A DNA stretch of 24,334 bases from Desulfobulbaceae bacterium (GCA_030599175.1 JAUVON010000005.1:1-24334), one strand, 5' to 3'; positions 8,927 through 16,823 are shown, numbered from the stretch's first letter. Made by a program: numbers and translations. Notes: generated by a model not told the origin, from the sequence alone.

Positions 8927-9133
8927 TTAAAGACGAAACAATCTTCTCCATCTCTTCTGTCTAAAGAAACCTTCTGTACATAGTTTCTTTTTACAACAGT
9001 ATGCTCCACGACCCTGCATTTTCTGTTCAGGATCAAGCTGAACCGTCCCGCCCAGCCAGACGAACCTGTTCAATTCGTCTTTTAGCATTTTTTTTCTGCA
9101 GTAACAACAAGTACGAAGGGGTTTTTTCGTCAT
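8927..9133 (-). CDS. rnpM: YlxR/RnpM family (DUF448) RNA-binding protein
   Basis: Small basic protein of 68 aa. The family signature is clear: RTCCYCRKKMLKDEL, then RFVW, LDPEQKMQGRGAYCC and a C-terminal cysteine in KKLCTEGF. In Bacillus the homologue YlxR/RnpM binds RNase P RNA and modulates tRNA maturation; assuming the same role here is inference. The GRGAY motif and the nusA-ylxR-infB placement make the family assignment safe. I use the ATG at 9131-9133; a TTG codon directly before it extends the frame by one residue. No Shine-Dalgarno site is obvious and the gene starts only 16 bases after the nusA stop, so translation may be coupled to nusA. Confidence 0.9.
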   Translation of the reverse strand: MTKKPLRTCCYCRKKMLKDELNRFVWLGGTVQLDPEQKMQGRGAYCCKKKLCTEGFFRQKRWRRLFRL

Positions 9134-9149
9134 CAAAAAATATTGGCTG

Positions 9150-10568
9150 CTACTCTTCTATTCTATTTTCCCCGACAGCTTCAGTTAGATCTTTGTCTGC
9201 GTCAACTACATCTTTATCCGGTTCACTTTGTCCATCCACCGAATCTGCTGTTACAGTCTCATCTTGATCGGATACCGAATCATCTGCACCTTCCGCCAAT
9301 ACCACAGTCTCAACATCACTGACAGCTTCCTCTTCAAATGGATTTGCCTTTGCCTCTTCAATCAGAACCTGAGCAAACTCATCATCAATGGCACGTATTA
9401 TTATGAGATCATCAACATCTTTTTCTGCCAGAACCAGGGTCGAAGATATACCTTTTGCAAACAGTTGATCCGCCAGGGCCTCATCCACACCATTCAATGC
9501 AAGAATCGACTGGTATCCCTTATTTTCCAGATTAGCATAACGCTGTTCACTCTTCACATCGATACGCCACCCAAGGAGCCTGGAGGCAAGCCGTACATTC
9601 TGTCCCTGCCTGCCAATTGCCAGAGAAAGCTGGTCGTTGGGAACAACTACCAGGAGTGACTTTGCATCTTCATCAACTCTGACCATGCTCACATGGGCAG
9701 GTGACAGGGCATTATAGACATATTTGGCCGGATCAGGACTCCAGGTAACGATATCTATCCGCTCACCTTGAAGTTCCTGGACAACATTTTGAACCCGGGA
9801 ACCTTTCATCCCCACACATGCACCTACTGGATCCACATCACTTTCAGAGGAACTGACTGCAATTTTGGCACGAAACCCCGGCTCCCTGCTCACTGCCACT
9901 ACACGTACAATCCCTTCAGACATTTCCGGCACTTCCATATGAAAGAGTTTCTCCAAAAATTCATCACTGGTGCGGGAAAGTATCAACTGAGAATCCCGTG
10001 AAGTCTGACGAACTTCCTTTAAATAAGCCCGGATTCGATCCCCCTGTTTAAAAGATCTTTTGGGAATCTGCTGATCTTTGGGCAAAATTGCATCGGTTCG
10101 CCCAAGATTGACAATCATGTTGCCACGCTCAAATCGTTGGACAATACCACTGACAACCTCTCCGACACGATCCTTGAACATGTCATAGATCACTTCCCGC
10201 TCGGCGTCCTTCATTTTATGGATAATAACCTGTTTAGCCGATTGTGCTGCAATTCGGCCAAGATCAGTAATATTCACCATTTTCTCGCCGAGTTCATCGC
10301 CCATCCGGACATCCGGGTCAAGCTTAATCGCCTCGCTAAAAGCCACTTCCGTCTGCTCATCCAAAGGTTCTTCAACAACTACTCTAAACTGAAAAATTTC
10401 GACTTCACCGTGCTCTTCGTTATATCGAACTTCGATATCCCGACGGCTACCGAGTTTCTTCCTGGCAGCTGACTGAACAGCCTCTTCAATTGCTTCTATC
10501 AGCAATGCCTTGTCGAACCCTCGATCTCTGCTGATCTGGTCGATGATACGTTTCAAATCCGATAGCAT
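9150..10568 (-). CDS. nusA: Transcription termination/antitermination factor NusA
   Basis: Binds RNA polymerase and nascent RNA to modulate pausing, intrinsic termination and rRNA antitermination. At 472 aa the domains are: an N-terminal RNA polymerase-binding domain (1 to about 130), S1 (about 133-200, starting VGEVVSGIVQRFERGNMIV), KH1 (about 230-285, including VGACVGMKGSRVQNVV) and KH2 (about 300-345, LAIGRQGQNVRLASRLLGW). A helix-hairpin-helix-like segment follows (about 360-410), and a strongly acidic tail of about 60 residues ends the protein. The ATG at 10568 follows GGGG at about 8-base spacing. rimP lies 84 bases upstream and rnpM follows. In other bacteria NusA regulates its own operon; the terminator-like hairpin before rimP (11197-11219) could be its target. 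Confidence 0.97.
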   Translation of the reverse strand: MLSDLKRIIDQISRDRGFDKALLIEAIEEAVQSAARKKLGSRRDIEVRYNEEHGEVEIFQFRVVVEEPLDEQTEVAFSEAIKLDPDVRMGDELGEKMVNITDLGRIAAQSAKQVIIHKMKDAEREVIYDMFKDRVGEVVSGIVQRFERGNMIVNLGRTDAILPKDQQIPKRSFKQGDRIRAYLKEVRQTSRDSQLILSRTSDEFLEKLFHMEVPEMSEGIVRVVAVSREPGFRAKIAVSSSESDVDPVGACVGMKGSRVQNVVQELQGERIDIVTWSPDPAKYVYNALSPAHVSMVRVDEDAKSLLVVVPNDQLSLAIGRQGQNVRLASRLLGWRIDVKSEQRYANLENKGYQSILALNGVDEALADQLFAKGISSTLVLAEKDVDDLIIIRAIDDEFAQVLIEEAKANPFEEEAVSDVETVVLAEGADDSVSDQDETVTADSVDGQSEPDKDVVDADKDLTEAVGENRIEE

Positions 10569-10652
10569 TCTTTTTACCCCGTCATTATGACTTTCGGTTC
10601 CTGCTTCTGGAGGATGCTCTTGCTCTCGACATACCTACTAATCCGATATATC

Positions 10653-11108
10653 TCAAATTGCCAATCTGGCTTTATTGATCGCCTCATAAAAAAACTGTAT
10701 GAGGTTTTTATCTTCCAGCCTCAGATGAATTTCATTGCCGCTCACCTTTTCAATGATGCCTTCAAATATCTTTTTCCCGTCTACAGGTTCTGACAACTTT
10801 ACCCTGGCCTTCTCCCCTGTAAACCGATGAAAATCAGCGACAGATCTCAAAGTACGTTCAAGCCCGGGAGAAGAAACTTCAAGATTATATGCATGATCAA
10901 TTATATCTTCAACATCGAGATAATGACTCAGTTCACGGCTGACATTAGAGCAATGTGTCAGCTCCACACCACCTTCATTGTCAATAAAAACGCGCAGAAC
11001 CCAGCCATGTCCTTCTCTGCGAAACTGAATATCAAAGAGTTCCAAGCCCATTGAAGGCAACAGTTCTTGAAGAAAGTCCTTTACTTTGTCGATAATATAT
11101 TCACTCAT
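10653..11108 (-). CDS. rimP: Ribosome maturation factor RimP
   Basis: Acts early in 30S assembly, helping S12 and central pseudoknot formation. At 151 aa it has normal length. The N-terminal alpha/beta domain contains the hallmark LELFDIQFRREG and WVLRVFIDNEGGVELTHCS, followed by YNLEVSSPGLERTLR. The C-terminal SH3-like barrel includes FTGEKARVKLSEPVDGKKIF. The ATG at 11108 has only a weak GGAA upstream. It is the first gene of the rimP-nusA-rnpM-infB-rbfA-nrnA-truB run and is preceded by a long untranslated region holding an intrinsic terminator. Confidence 0.96.
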   Translation of the reverse strand: MSEYIIDKVKDFLQELLPSMGLELFDIQFRREGHGWVLRVFIDNEGGVELTHCSNVSRELSHYLDVEDIIDHAYNLEVSSPGLERTLRSVADFHRFTGEKARVKLSEPVDGKKIFEGIIEKVSGNEIHLRLEDKNLIQFFYEAINKARLAI

Positions 11109-11196
11109 ACATTATATTCCAGTTACCCTTCTACCCAGCCTTGTATTTTCAGTACCTTAAAAATCTGGCCAACCATCTCGACAAACATACGGACAT

Positions 11197-11219
11197 AAAA
11201 AAAAGCGGGCATTGCCCAC
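11197..11219 (-). terminator. Intrinsic terminator in the rimP leader (attenuator or sRNA terminator)
   Basis: On the minus strand GTGGGC (11219-11214) and GCCCGC (11210-11205) form a six-base-pair stem, with one G-U pair, around an AAT loop. Eight consecutive T follow (11204-11197). It lies 89 bases upstream of the rimP start. No gene precedes it on this strand within the intergenic region, so it must act on a leader RNA or a short non-coding transcript. Confidence 0.75.
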
Positions 11220-11376
11220 TTTCAAAAGCCTCTCTGTAAAAAACTACACACAGAAGCTATAGTTTGAACATCCGGCCAACAGAACCGAAAGTGCTCAACA
11301 CCTTATCAGCAAAACTGTTTCTCCGACGAAATCCCAACAGAGATCACAATATAGTACTGAACAGTAAAACCGAATA

Positions 11377-11405
11377 ACAAGACCACAAACAAGCTTACTT
11401 GTCAA
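11377..11405 (-). promoter_or_regulatory. Possible minus-strand promoter upstream of rimP
   Basis: A perfect -35 TTGACA (11405-11400) is followed after 17 bases by TCTTGT (11382-11377), only three of six matches to the -10 consensus. Transcription from here would give roughly 170 nt of RNA before the terminator at 11197-11219. The strong -35 and useful position argue for it; the poor -10 argues against. Confidence 0.3.
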
Positions 11406-11539
11406 TTATAAAACATTATAAAATATATAATAAAGTACATATCTTCTCTAGCCGAACAAAAGAAAAATCGACCTTCAGAAAAATCGACTCTTTTCAGTAC
11501 TCAATACTGCATTAAAACTCTGTTAATAGAAAATAGTGT

Positions 11540-11568
11540 TTGACAAACAGAAATTGTATATTTATTAC
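11540..11568 (+). promoter_or_regulatory. Candidate sigma-70 promoter for topB
   Basis: TTGACA (11540-11545), 17-base spacer, TATTAC (11563-11568). The -35 is perfect and the -10 matches four of six. Transcription would start near 11575 and leave a leader of about 200 bases that contains the hairpin at 11673-11717. Confidence 0.5.
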
Positions 11569-11672
11569 ATCGAGCAGTTTTCCAAACTTTTTCCAACAAC
11601 AAAACAGCTTGGCATTATAAAATTACTCTTTCCTATCTGTCTGTATTTTGGTTAATAAAATATCTTTACTCA

Positions 11673-11717
11673 GTTTTCAATCGTCTCGTAACTAACGGAA
11701 TTACGAACATTGAAAAC
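11673..11717 (+). promoter_or_regulatory. Strong hairpin in the topB leader
   Basis: GTTTTCAAT (11673-11681) and ATTGAAAAC (11709-11717) are perfect nine-base inverted repeats. TCGTAA (11686-11691) and TTACGA (11701-11706) pair inside them around a nine-base loop. No T-tract follows on either strand. It ends 57 bases before the topB ATG, so it may be an RNA control element or a DNA operator. Confidence 0.6.
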
Positions 11718-11774
11718 CACTAAGACCTGGTAGAAACAGCTGCATACAGCCAAAGCAAACCCACAACTACTTTT

Positions 11775-14246
11775 ATGACCGATAAAACCCTGATAATTGC
11801 AGAAAAGCCAAGTGTTGCCGCCGACCTGGTAAAAATACTTCCCGGTAAATTTAAAAGAACCAAAACTCATTTCGAAGGCGATAACTATGTCGTCTCCTAT
11901 GCAATAGGGCACCTGGTATCAATATGCTACCCTGAAGAAATTGACCCGATCTACCAGAAATGGGATATCAATAAACTCCCGATCTTGCCTGAAACTTTTC
12001 CGCTGAAAGGTCTCGACGGAACGAAAGGACAACTGAATGCATTACAGAAACTGATACGTCGAAAAGATATTAAAGAAATTATAAATGCCTGCGATGCCGG
12101 TCGAGAGGGAGAATTAATTTTCAAATATATAATAAAATATGTCTGGAATAATTCGGTAGCTAAAAAATCGTTTAAACGGTTATGGCTGCAGTCAATGACC
12201 ACGGAGGCTATAAAACAAGGGTTTTCTCAATTAAAAGATAGTGCAGAGATGCTGCCTCTCGAGGATACTGCGCTATGCCGCTCTGAATCAGACTGGCTTA
12301 TCGGTATTAACGCCACAAGAGCGCTTACCGGCTTTAATTCAAGAAAAGGTGGTTTCTTTCTCACCCCATGCGGCAGAGTACAGACACCAACACTTTCGTT
12401 GCTGGTAAAGCGCGAACGCACCCGCATGACATTCGTTCCCCGCCCCTACTGCAATCTATATGGACAGTTTGTCTTTAACAATACATCCTATACCGGTAAA
12501 TGGATTGACCCGGCGTTCACAAAAGATCCCAATGATTCCTATAAACGGGCAGACAGGATATGGGTTCCGGAAAATGCTGATGCTATAATTGCCAAATGCA
12601 CTGGCGAGCCGGCAGAAGTTGAAGAAAAAAGCAAAAAGGTCACCCAGCGATCACCACAATTATATGACCTGACTCTCCTCCAGAGAGAGGCGAACTCACG
12701 TTTTGGGTTTTCTGCCAAAAACACGCTGTCAATCGCCCAGGCCCTTTATGAAAGACATAAAGTACTCACCTATCCGCGAACAGACAGTAAGCACCTGCCG
12801 GAGGATTACCTGCCGACCATTAAGAAAACGGTAAAGAGTCAAACCGGATGGCAGCTCGCTCAATTTGCCCAAACGGCACTGTCTCAAAATTATATAAAGT
12901 TGAGCAAACGTGTGTTTGACAACAAAAAAATTTCAGACCACCATGCTATAATCCCTACAACGAAAATACCATCAGATCTTTCTGAAGCGGAATTCAAGAT
13001 CTATCGGCTTGTGGCACAACGTTTTCTTGCTGTCTTTTTTCCTCCGGCGATCTTCCTGAATACCAGAAGACTGTCGATTGTCAAAGACGAAACCTTTCTC
13101 ACGGAAGGAAAGATCCTGAAAGATCCCGGTTGGAAAGTGATATACGGTGTTGAAACAGGGGAGAACAAAGATAAAATTTTAGCTCAGATTCCTGCTGAAG
13201 CAACTGTTCTCTGCAATAACATTGAAAAGGAGGCCCTGGAGACCAAACCGCCTCCAAGATTCAATGAGGCAACACTTCTTTCAGCCATGGAAAACTCGGA
13301 CAAATTTGTTGACAACGAAGAACTTGCCGCTGCCATGAAAGAACGGGGGCTTGGTACTCCGGCCACCAGAGCTGCCATTATAGAAAAGCTGATTAAAGAA
13401 AAATATGTGGTGAGGGAAGGCAAAGATCTCACTCCCACCGGCAAGGCGTTCGAACTTTTGGCCTTACTTGAAGCGATGAAGATTGATGTCCTCGCCTCCC
13501 CTGAGATGACAGGGGAATGGGAGTACAAGCTCAATAAAATCCTCAAAGGAACACTGACCAGGGATAAGTTCATGGAAGAAATTCGATCCATGACCCTCCA
13601 TATAATTAATCAGGTGAAAAATTTTGAAACAACAAAAAATTGGCCTGAGGCACCTTTCAGCCCGGTAGGAGATATCATTTTCTACGAAACACCGACCCAC
13701 TATGTCTCGAAAAATGAAAAAATCTCAATCCGAAAAATTCTCGGTGGTCGAGTGATGTCGGAAAGTGAAATTGTAGCCATTCTCCAGGGTGAGACCATTG
13801 GCCCTTTCAGTGATTTCAGATCCAAGAAAGGAAAGCCGTTCTCCGCCTCATTGCACTTTGCAAAAGGAAAAATAGATTTCATCTTCGCTGACTCCACAGC
13901 AGACCTGGACAAGGACGCCATAAGGGCAACCCCGTCCCTGGGACTCTCTCCGGTTGATAAAAGCAAGGTTTTTGAAACACCATCAGCTTTTATGTCGGAA
14001 TCAGCGCTTGAAGGTGACGAGAAGAACGGACTTCGAATCAGTAAGATAATTCTATCAAAACAACTTACCAGAGAGAATTTAGAGCAAATTTTGTCAAAAG
14101 GTAAGACAGAACTGATAAAAGGATTTATCTCAAAGAAACGGCGACCGTTTGATGCCTACCTGCTCCTTGCTGACAATGGCAAGATCAGCTTCGAATTCCC
14201 ACCGAGAAAATCAAGGAAAAAAAAGCCGAAATTTGATGGTGGTTAA
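11775..14246 (+). CDS. topB: DNA topoisomerase III (type IA)
   Basis: Type IA enzyme that passes single strands through a transient 5'-phosphotyrosine break and resolves linked replication or recombination intermediates. The N-terminal TOPRIM domain has IIAEKPS (E10) and DAGREGELIF (D107 onward). The active-site segment is LTYPRTDSKHLP with Tyr333, close to the position in E. coli TopB. GLGTPATRAAIIEKL and LTPTGKAFELL complete the core. The C-terminal extension carries two copies of a TopB C-terminal repeat (Toprim_Crpt-like), about residues 640-715 and 753-812. Each has a phase of the type ILQGETIGPFSDFRSKKGKPF, here shortened to IGPFSDFRSKKGKPF, and no Cys4 zinc fingers follow. The 823-aa length reflects this extension; the end is Lys/Arg-rich. 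The ATG has no Shine-Dalgarno site. rsfS begins 17 bases after the stop. Confidence 0.95.
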   Translation: MTDKTLIIAEKPSVAADLVKILPGKFKRTKTHFEGDNYVVSYAIGHLVSICYPEEIDPIYQKWDINKLPILPETFPLKGLDGTKGQLNALQKLIRRKDIKEIINACDAGREGELIFKYIIKYVWNNSVAKKSFKRLWLQSMTTEAIKQGFSQLKDSAEMLPLEDTALCRSESDWLIGINATRALTGFNSRKGGFFLTPCGRVQTPTLSLLVKRERTRMTFVPRPYCNLYGQFVFNNTSYTGKWIDPAFTKDPNDSYKRADRIWVPENADAIIAKCTGEPAEVEEKSKKVTQRSPQLYDLTLLQREANSRFGFSAKNTLSIAQALYERHKVLTYPRTDSKHLPEDYLPTIKKTVKSQTGWQLAQFAQTALSQNYIKLSKRVFDNKKISDHHAIIPTTKIPSDLSEAEFKIYRLVAQRFLAVFFPPAIFLNTRRLSIVKDETFLTEGKILKDPGWKVIYGVETGENKDKILAQIPAEATVLCNNIEKEALETKPPPRFNEATLLSAMENSDKFVDNEELAAAMKERGLGTPATRAAIIEKLIKEKYVVREGKDLTPTGKAFELLALLEAMKIDVLASPEMTGEWEYKLNKILKGTLTRDKFMEEIRSMTLHIINQVKNFETTKNWPEAPFSPVGDIIFYETPTHYVSKNEKISIRKILGGRVMSESEIVAILQGETIGPFSDFRSKKGKPFSASLHFAKGKIDFIFADSTADLDKDAIRATPSLGLSPVDKSKVFETPSAFMSESALEGDEKNGLRISKIILSKQLTRENLEQILSKGKTELIKGFISKKRRPFDAYLLLADNGKISFEFPPRKSRKKKPKFDGG

Positions 14247-14263
14247 AAAACATACGACTCATT

Positions 14264-14644
14264 ATGAAACAGATAAAATCCGAATATCGTGACAAAGACG
14301 GCAATGCACTCGCTCAGATATGTGCACAAACCGCCCTTGACACCAAGGCAGAAGAACTCATTATTTTAGATGTTAGAGGTCTCACTACATTCACCGAATA
14401 CTTTGTGATCATGAGTGGCAAATCGACGCGGCATGTCCAGGGTCTGGCGGAGGTGATAGAGGACAAATTACGTTCTAAACGGGTAAAATCCTCAAAAGCG
14501 GAAGGACTCAAGGACGGCATGTGGGTGTTACTCGATTTTGATGATGTTGTTGTCCATATATTTTATCATGAGCAACGTAAGTTTTATGATCTGGAAGGAC
14601 TTTGGCATGAAGCAAAACATGTTAAATTGGAAAATACGGAATAA
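14264..14644 (+). CDS. rsfS: Ribosome silencing factor RsfS (Iojap family)
   Basis: Binds L14 on the 50S subunit and blocks joining to 30S in starvation or stationary phase. The Iojap core can be read: ALDTKAEELIILDVRGLT, then FTEYFVIMSGKSTRHVQGLA, SSKAEGLKDGMWVLLDFDDV and VVHIFYHEQRKFYDLEGLW. At 126 aa it is the normal length. It follows topB by 17 bases without a terminator, so it is probably co-transcribed with it. In many bacteria rsfS neighbours nadD or rlmH instead, so this position is somewhat unusual. No ribosome binding site is visible. Confidence 0.95.
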   Translation: MKQIKSEYRDKDGNALAQICAQTALDTKAEELIILDVRGLTTFTEYFVIMSGKSTRHVQGLAEVIEDKLRSKRVKSSKAEGLKDGMWVLLDFDDVVVHIFYHEQRKFYDLEGLWHEAKHVKLENTE

Positions 14645-14659
14645 CAGTTTCGTCATTCT

Positions 14660-14688
14660 TTGAAACTTTTTCCTTTTATTAATATAAA
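14660..14688 (+). promoter_or_regulatory. Candidate sigma-70 promoter for thrC
   Basis: TTGAAA (14660-14665), exactly 17 bases, TATAAA (14683-14688): five of six matches at each box. Transcription would start near 14695 and leave about 90 bases of leader. That leader includes a small CTCCC/GGGAG hairpin (14700-14715) with no T-tract. This is the best-scoring promoter in the window by eye. Confidence 0.6.
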
Positions 14689-14784
14689 AGTCATGTTCGC
14701 TCCCCTGACAGGGAGATCTTCGAACCACTTATCCAGCGCAACTAAAAAGATTTCCGGCTTTGTCGGGTTTGAACATTAACAATT

Positions 14785-16194
14785 ATGCAATATTTGAGCA
14801 CAAGGGGAGGAATCTCCCCCATATCTTTTACTGATTCTGTAATGATGGGTCTTGCAGAAGATGGCGGGCTCCTTCTCCCTCGGACAATACCACGTATTGG
14901 CTATGAAACCCTCACATCCTGGAACAACCTGAGTTACCCTGAACTTGCCTTTGAGATTATGTCCCGGTTCATTGACGACATTCCCTCCAGTGACCTGAAA
15001 GACATTATTAATCGCTCATACGCAACATTCAGCAGTGAGGAAGTGACCCCTCTTGTACACCATGGTGACCTCCACATCCTTGAACTCTTCCACGGTCCGA
15101 CTCTTGCGTTCAAAGATATTGCACTGCAGTTTCTGGGCAATCTTTTTGAGTATCTGCTGAGTAAAAATAACTCCATTCTCAATATTATCGGAGCAACTTC
15201 AGGAGATACAGGAAGTGCCGCCATTTACGGTGTCAGGGGAAAGGAAAGATTGAATATTTTTATCCTGCACCCTCACCAGCGCATCAGCCGTGTACAGGAA
15301 AAACAGATGACAACAGTCACAGATCAGAATGTTTTCAACATTGCCATACGAGGTTCCTTTGACGATGGCCAGGCTATAGTGAAAACACTGTTCAGTGACA
15401 TCCAGTTTAAAAATAAATACAGCCTCGGTGCAATCAACTCAATAAATTGGGCCAGGATTCTCGCCCAGGTCGTATATTACGTACATAGCTGTCTTCATGT
15501 AATAGGGCACGAAAAAGATTGTTCTCTTGATTTCACCGTTCCTACCGGAAATTTTGGTGACATTTTTGCCGGTTTTATTGCAAAACGAATGCTCCCTGCC
15601 GGCACCATTCGTCAATTGGTTCTAGCCACTAATTCAAACGACATCCTTGCCCGTTTTGTCAACAATGGTGACTATTCCCTCAGCGATGTGAAAATCACCT
15701 CAAGCCCTTCAATGGATATCCAGGCGGCATCCAATTTTGAACGCTACCTCTATTACCTTGTTGACAATGATTCGCCCCGCACCAAAGAACTGATGAAGGA
15801 ATTCGCTCAAACCGGCACTCTGGATCTGACAAGTTATCAAGAACAGATACGCCGTGATTTTGTTTCCTCCTCGGTATCGAATGAGGAGATTTCCGACACT
15901 ATCTCACGGTTCTATAAAGAACACGATTATATCCTTGATCCCCACACTGCAGTGGGTGTTCAGGTAGCTGAAAAACTAAAAACTGCAGGTGTTCCCATGG
16001 TCTGTCTGGCAACAGCTCATCCTGCAAAATTCAGTGAAGTGGTTGAAAAATCTATAGGCACCCAGCCTCCTTCGAGCGATGTCCTTGCTGGAATCCTGGA
16101 AGCCCCATCAAAATGTGAAATCATGGATGCCGACAGTAAAGATATTCGACAATATATATCCCGGCATGCTCTTCAAAAATCAACGAGAGACTAG
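14785..16194 (+). CDS. thrC: Threonine synthase (PLP-dependent)
   Basis: Converts O-phosphohomoserine to threonine, the last step of threonine biosynthesis. The opening YLSTRGG and LAEDGGLLLP are typical of the longer, ~470-aa class of threonine synthase. The PLP lysine lies in HGPTLAFKDIALQFL (K110), and the phosphate loop is GATSGDTGSAAIYG. Later conserved segments are NSINWARILAQVVYY, VPTGNFGDIFAG, and the C-terminal LDPHTAVGVQVAEK and LATAHPAKFSEVV. At 469 aa it is complete. It appears to be a single-gene unit with its own promoter. No Shine-Dalgarno site precedes the ATG, although the conserved N-terminus supports this start. Confidence 0.96.
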   Translation: MQYLSTRGGISPISFTDSVMMGLAEDGGLLLPRTIPRIGYETLTSWNNLSYPELAFEIMSRFIDDIPSSDLKDIINRSYATFSSEEVTPLVHHGDLHILELFHGPTLAFKDIALQFLGNLFEYLLSKNNSILNIIGATSGDTGSAAIYGVRGKERLNIFILHPHQRISRVQEKQMTTVTDQNVFNIAIRGSFDDGQAIVKTLFSDIQFKNKYSLGAINSINWARILAQVVYYVHSCLHVIGHEKDCSLDFTVPTGNFGDIFAGFIAKRMLPAGTIRQLVLATNSNDILARFVNNGDYSLSDVKITSSPSMDIQAASNFERYLYYLVDNDSPRTKELMKEFAQTGTLDLTSYQEQIRRDFVSSSVSNEEISDTISRFYKEHDYILDPHTAVGVQVAEKLKTAGVPMVCLATAHPAKFSEVVEKSIGTQPPSSDVLAGILEAPSKCEIMDADSKDIRQYISRHALQKSTRD

Positions 16195-16226
16195 CAAGTG
16201 TCTTATCCACAGCAACAACGTCAGCC

Positions 16227-16255
16227 TTGACTTTATTTACAGACTGCTCTAATGT
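16227..16255 (+). promoter_or_regulatory. Possible promoter for the tatA pair
   Basis: TTGACT (16227-16232), 17-base spacer, TAATGT (16250-16255). The -35 is good (five of six), the -10 weak (three of six). It lies 80 bases before the first tatA ribosome binding site in the thrC-tatA gap. Confidence 0.35.
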
Positions 16256-16332
16256 CACTTGCACAAAAACCAGCGGTAATCACCAACCAATATGATGCCG
16301 TGAATTGATTGTTATTTTGGTGAGGTAATTTT

Positions 16333-16524
16333 ATGTTTGGACTTGGAATGCCGGAACTCATCGTAATTCTGGTTATTATTGTAATCATTTTTGGTGCTGG
16401 CAAACTTCCCGAAATCGGATCAGGCATTGGGAAAGGTATTAAAAATTTCAAAGACGCAACCAAGAAAGAGGAAAAGCCGAAAAAAATTGATAGCGAAGAG
16501 AATGAGCCGGACAATAAAGCCTAG
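16333..16524 (+). CDS. tatA: Twin-arginine translocase TatA/TatE-type subunit (copy 1)
   Basis: Tat pore component that lets TatC pass folded, often cofactor-bearing proteins across the cytoplasmic membrane. At 63 aa it starts [13 protein letters not shown], followed by one hydrophobic membrane helix (about residues 8-22), the [14 protein letters not shown] hinge and amphipathic helix, and a short acidic/basic tail. The phenylalanine and glycine at the hinge are TatA hallmarks. A GAGGT ribosome binding site lies 6-7 bases before the ATG. A second, similar gene follows after 44 bases. TatB-like function cannot be excluded from sequence alone. Confidence 0.93.
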   Translation: MFGLGMPELIVILVIIVIIFGAGKLPEIGSGIGKGIKNFKDATKKEEKPKKIDSEENEPDNKA

Positions 16525-16568
16525 ATGAAGAGAATAATCTATCCTCACCGATCATAGGAGGTAATATA

Positions 16569-16823
16569 ATGTTTGGACTTGGAACCCCGGAATTAATAGT
16601 AATTTTAGGGATTGCTTTTCTCGTTTTTGGCGGAAAAAAGCTTCCCGAAATTGGATCGGGCTTAGGTAAGGCCCTGACTTCTTTTAAAAAAGGAATTGAC
16701 GGAGTAGAGGAGGAAGGGAAAGAGATCATAAATGACATTCCCGGAATCAAAGAAGCTGCCGAAGTTAAAGAGAAAATTGACCAGGTAAAAAACCTTGGCA
16801 AAGTAAGTAATATTCTGAAATAA
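16569..16823 (+). CDS. tatA: Twin-arginine translocase TatA/B-type subunit (copy 2)
   Basis: Paralogue of the preceding gene: the first ~30 residues are nearly the same (MFGLGTPELIVIL, then [17 protein letters not shown]). It has a different, longer C-terminal part of about 45 residues with charged helices (GIDGVEEEGKEI, AAEVKEKIDQVKNL). At 84 aa it is still TatA-sized; a TatB of E. coli type would be about twice as long. A strong ATAGGAGG ribosome binding site precedes the ATG. It probably arose by tandem duplication and may have taken a TatB-like role. No tatC is present in the window, so it must lie elsewhere. Confidence 0.92.
   Translation: MFGLGTPELIVILGIAFLVFGGKKLPEIGSGLGKALTSFKKGIDGVEEEGKEIINDIPGIKEAAEVKEKIDQVKNLGKVSNILK

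Larger units (their letters stand above)
11109..11774. other. 666-base divergent intergenic region between rimP and topB
   Basis: AT-rich with no credible gene and no tRNA cloverleaf (E. coli has metY upstream of rimP; nothing like it is seen here). It holds a minus-strand intrinsic terminator (11197-11219), promoter candidates in both directions and a strong hairpin before topB (11673-11717). Two TACTG/CAGTA inverted repeats are present (11355-11366 and 11495-11509). TTTTCAGTAC occurs at 11146-11155 and 11491-11500. AGAAAAATCGAC occurs twice in direct repeat with a 16-base period (11461-11472 and 11477-11488). Confidence 0.8.

Noticed and set aside
11109..11774. tRNA gene upstream of rimP, as in E. 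coli metY
   Set aside because: No acceptor stem, T-loop GTTCRA box or anticodon arm could be found on either strand.
14700..14715. CTCCC/GGGAG hairpin after rsfS as a terminator
   Set aside because: Only five base pairs and no T-tract; it lies downstream of a good thrC promoter and so would be in the thrC leader.
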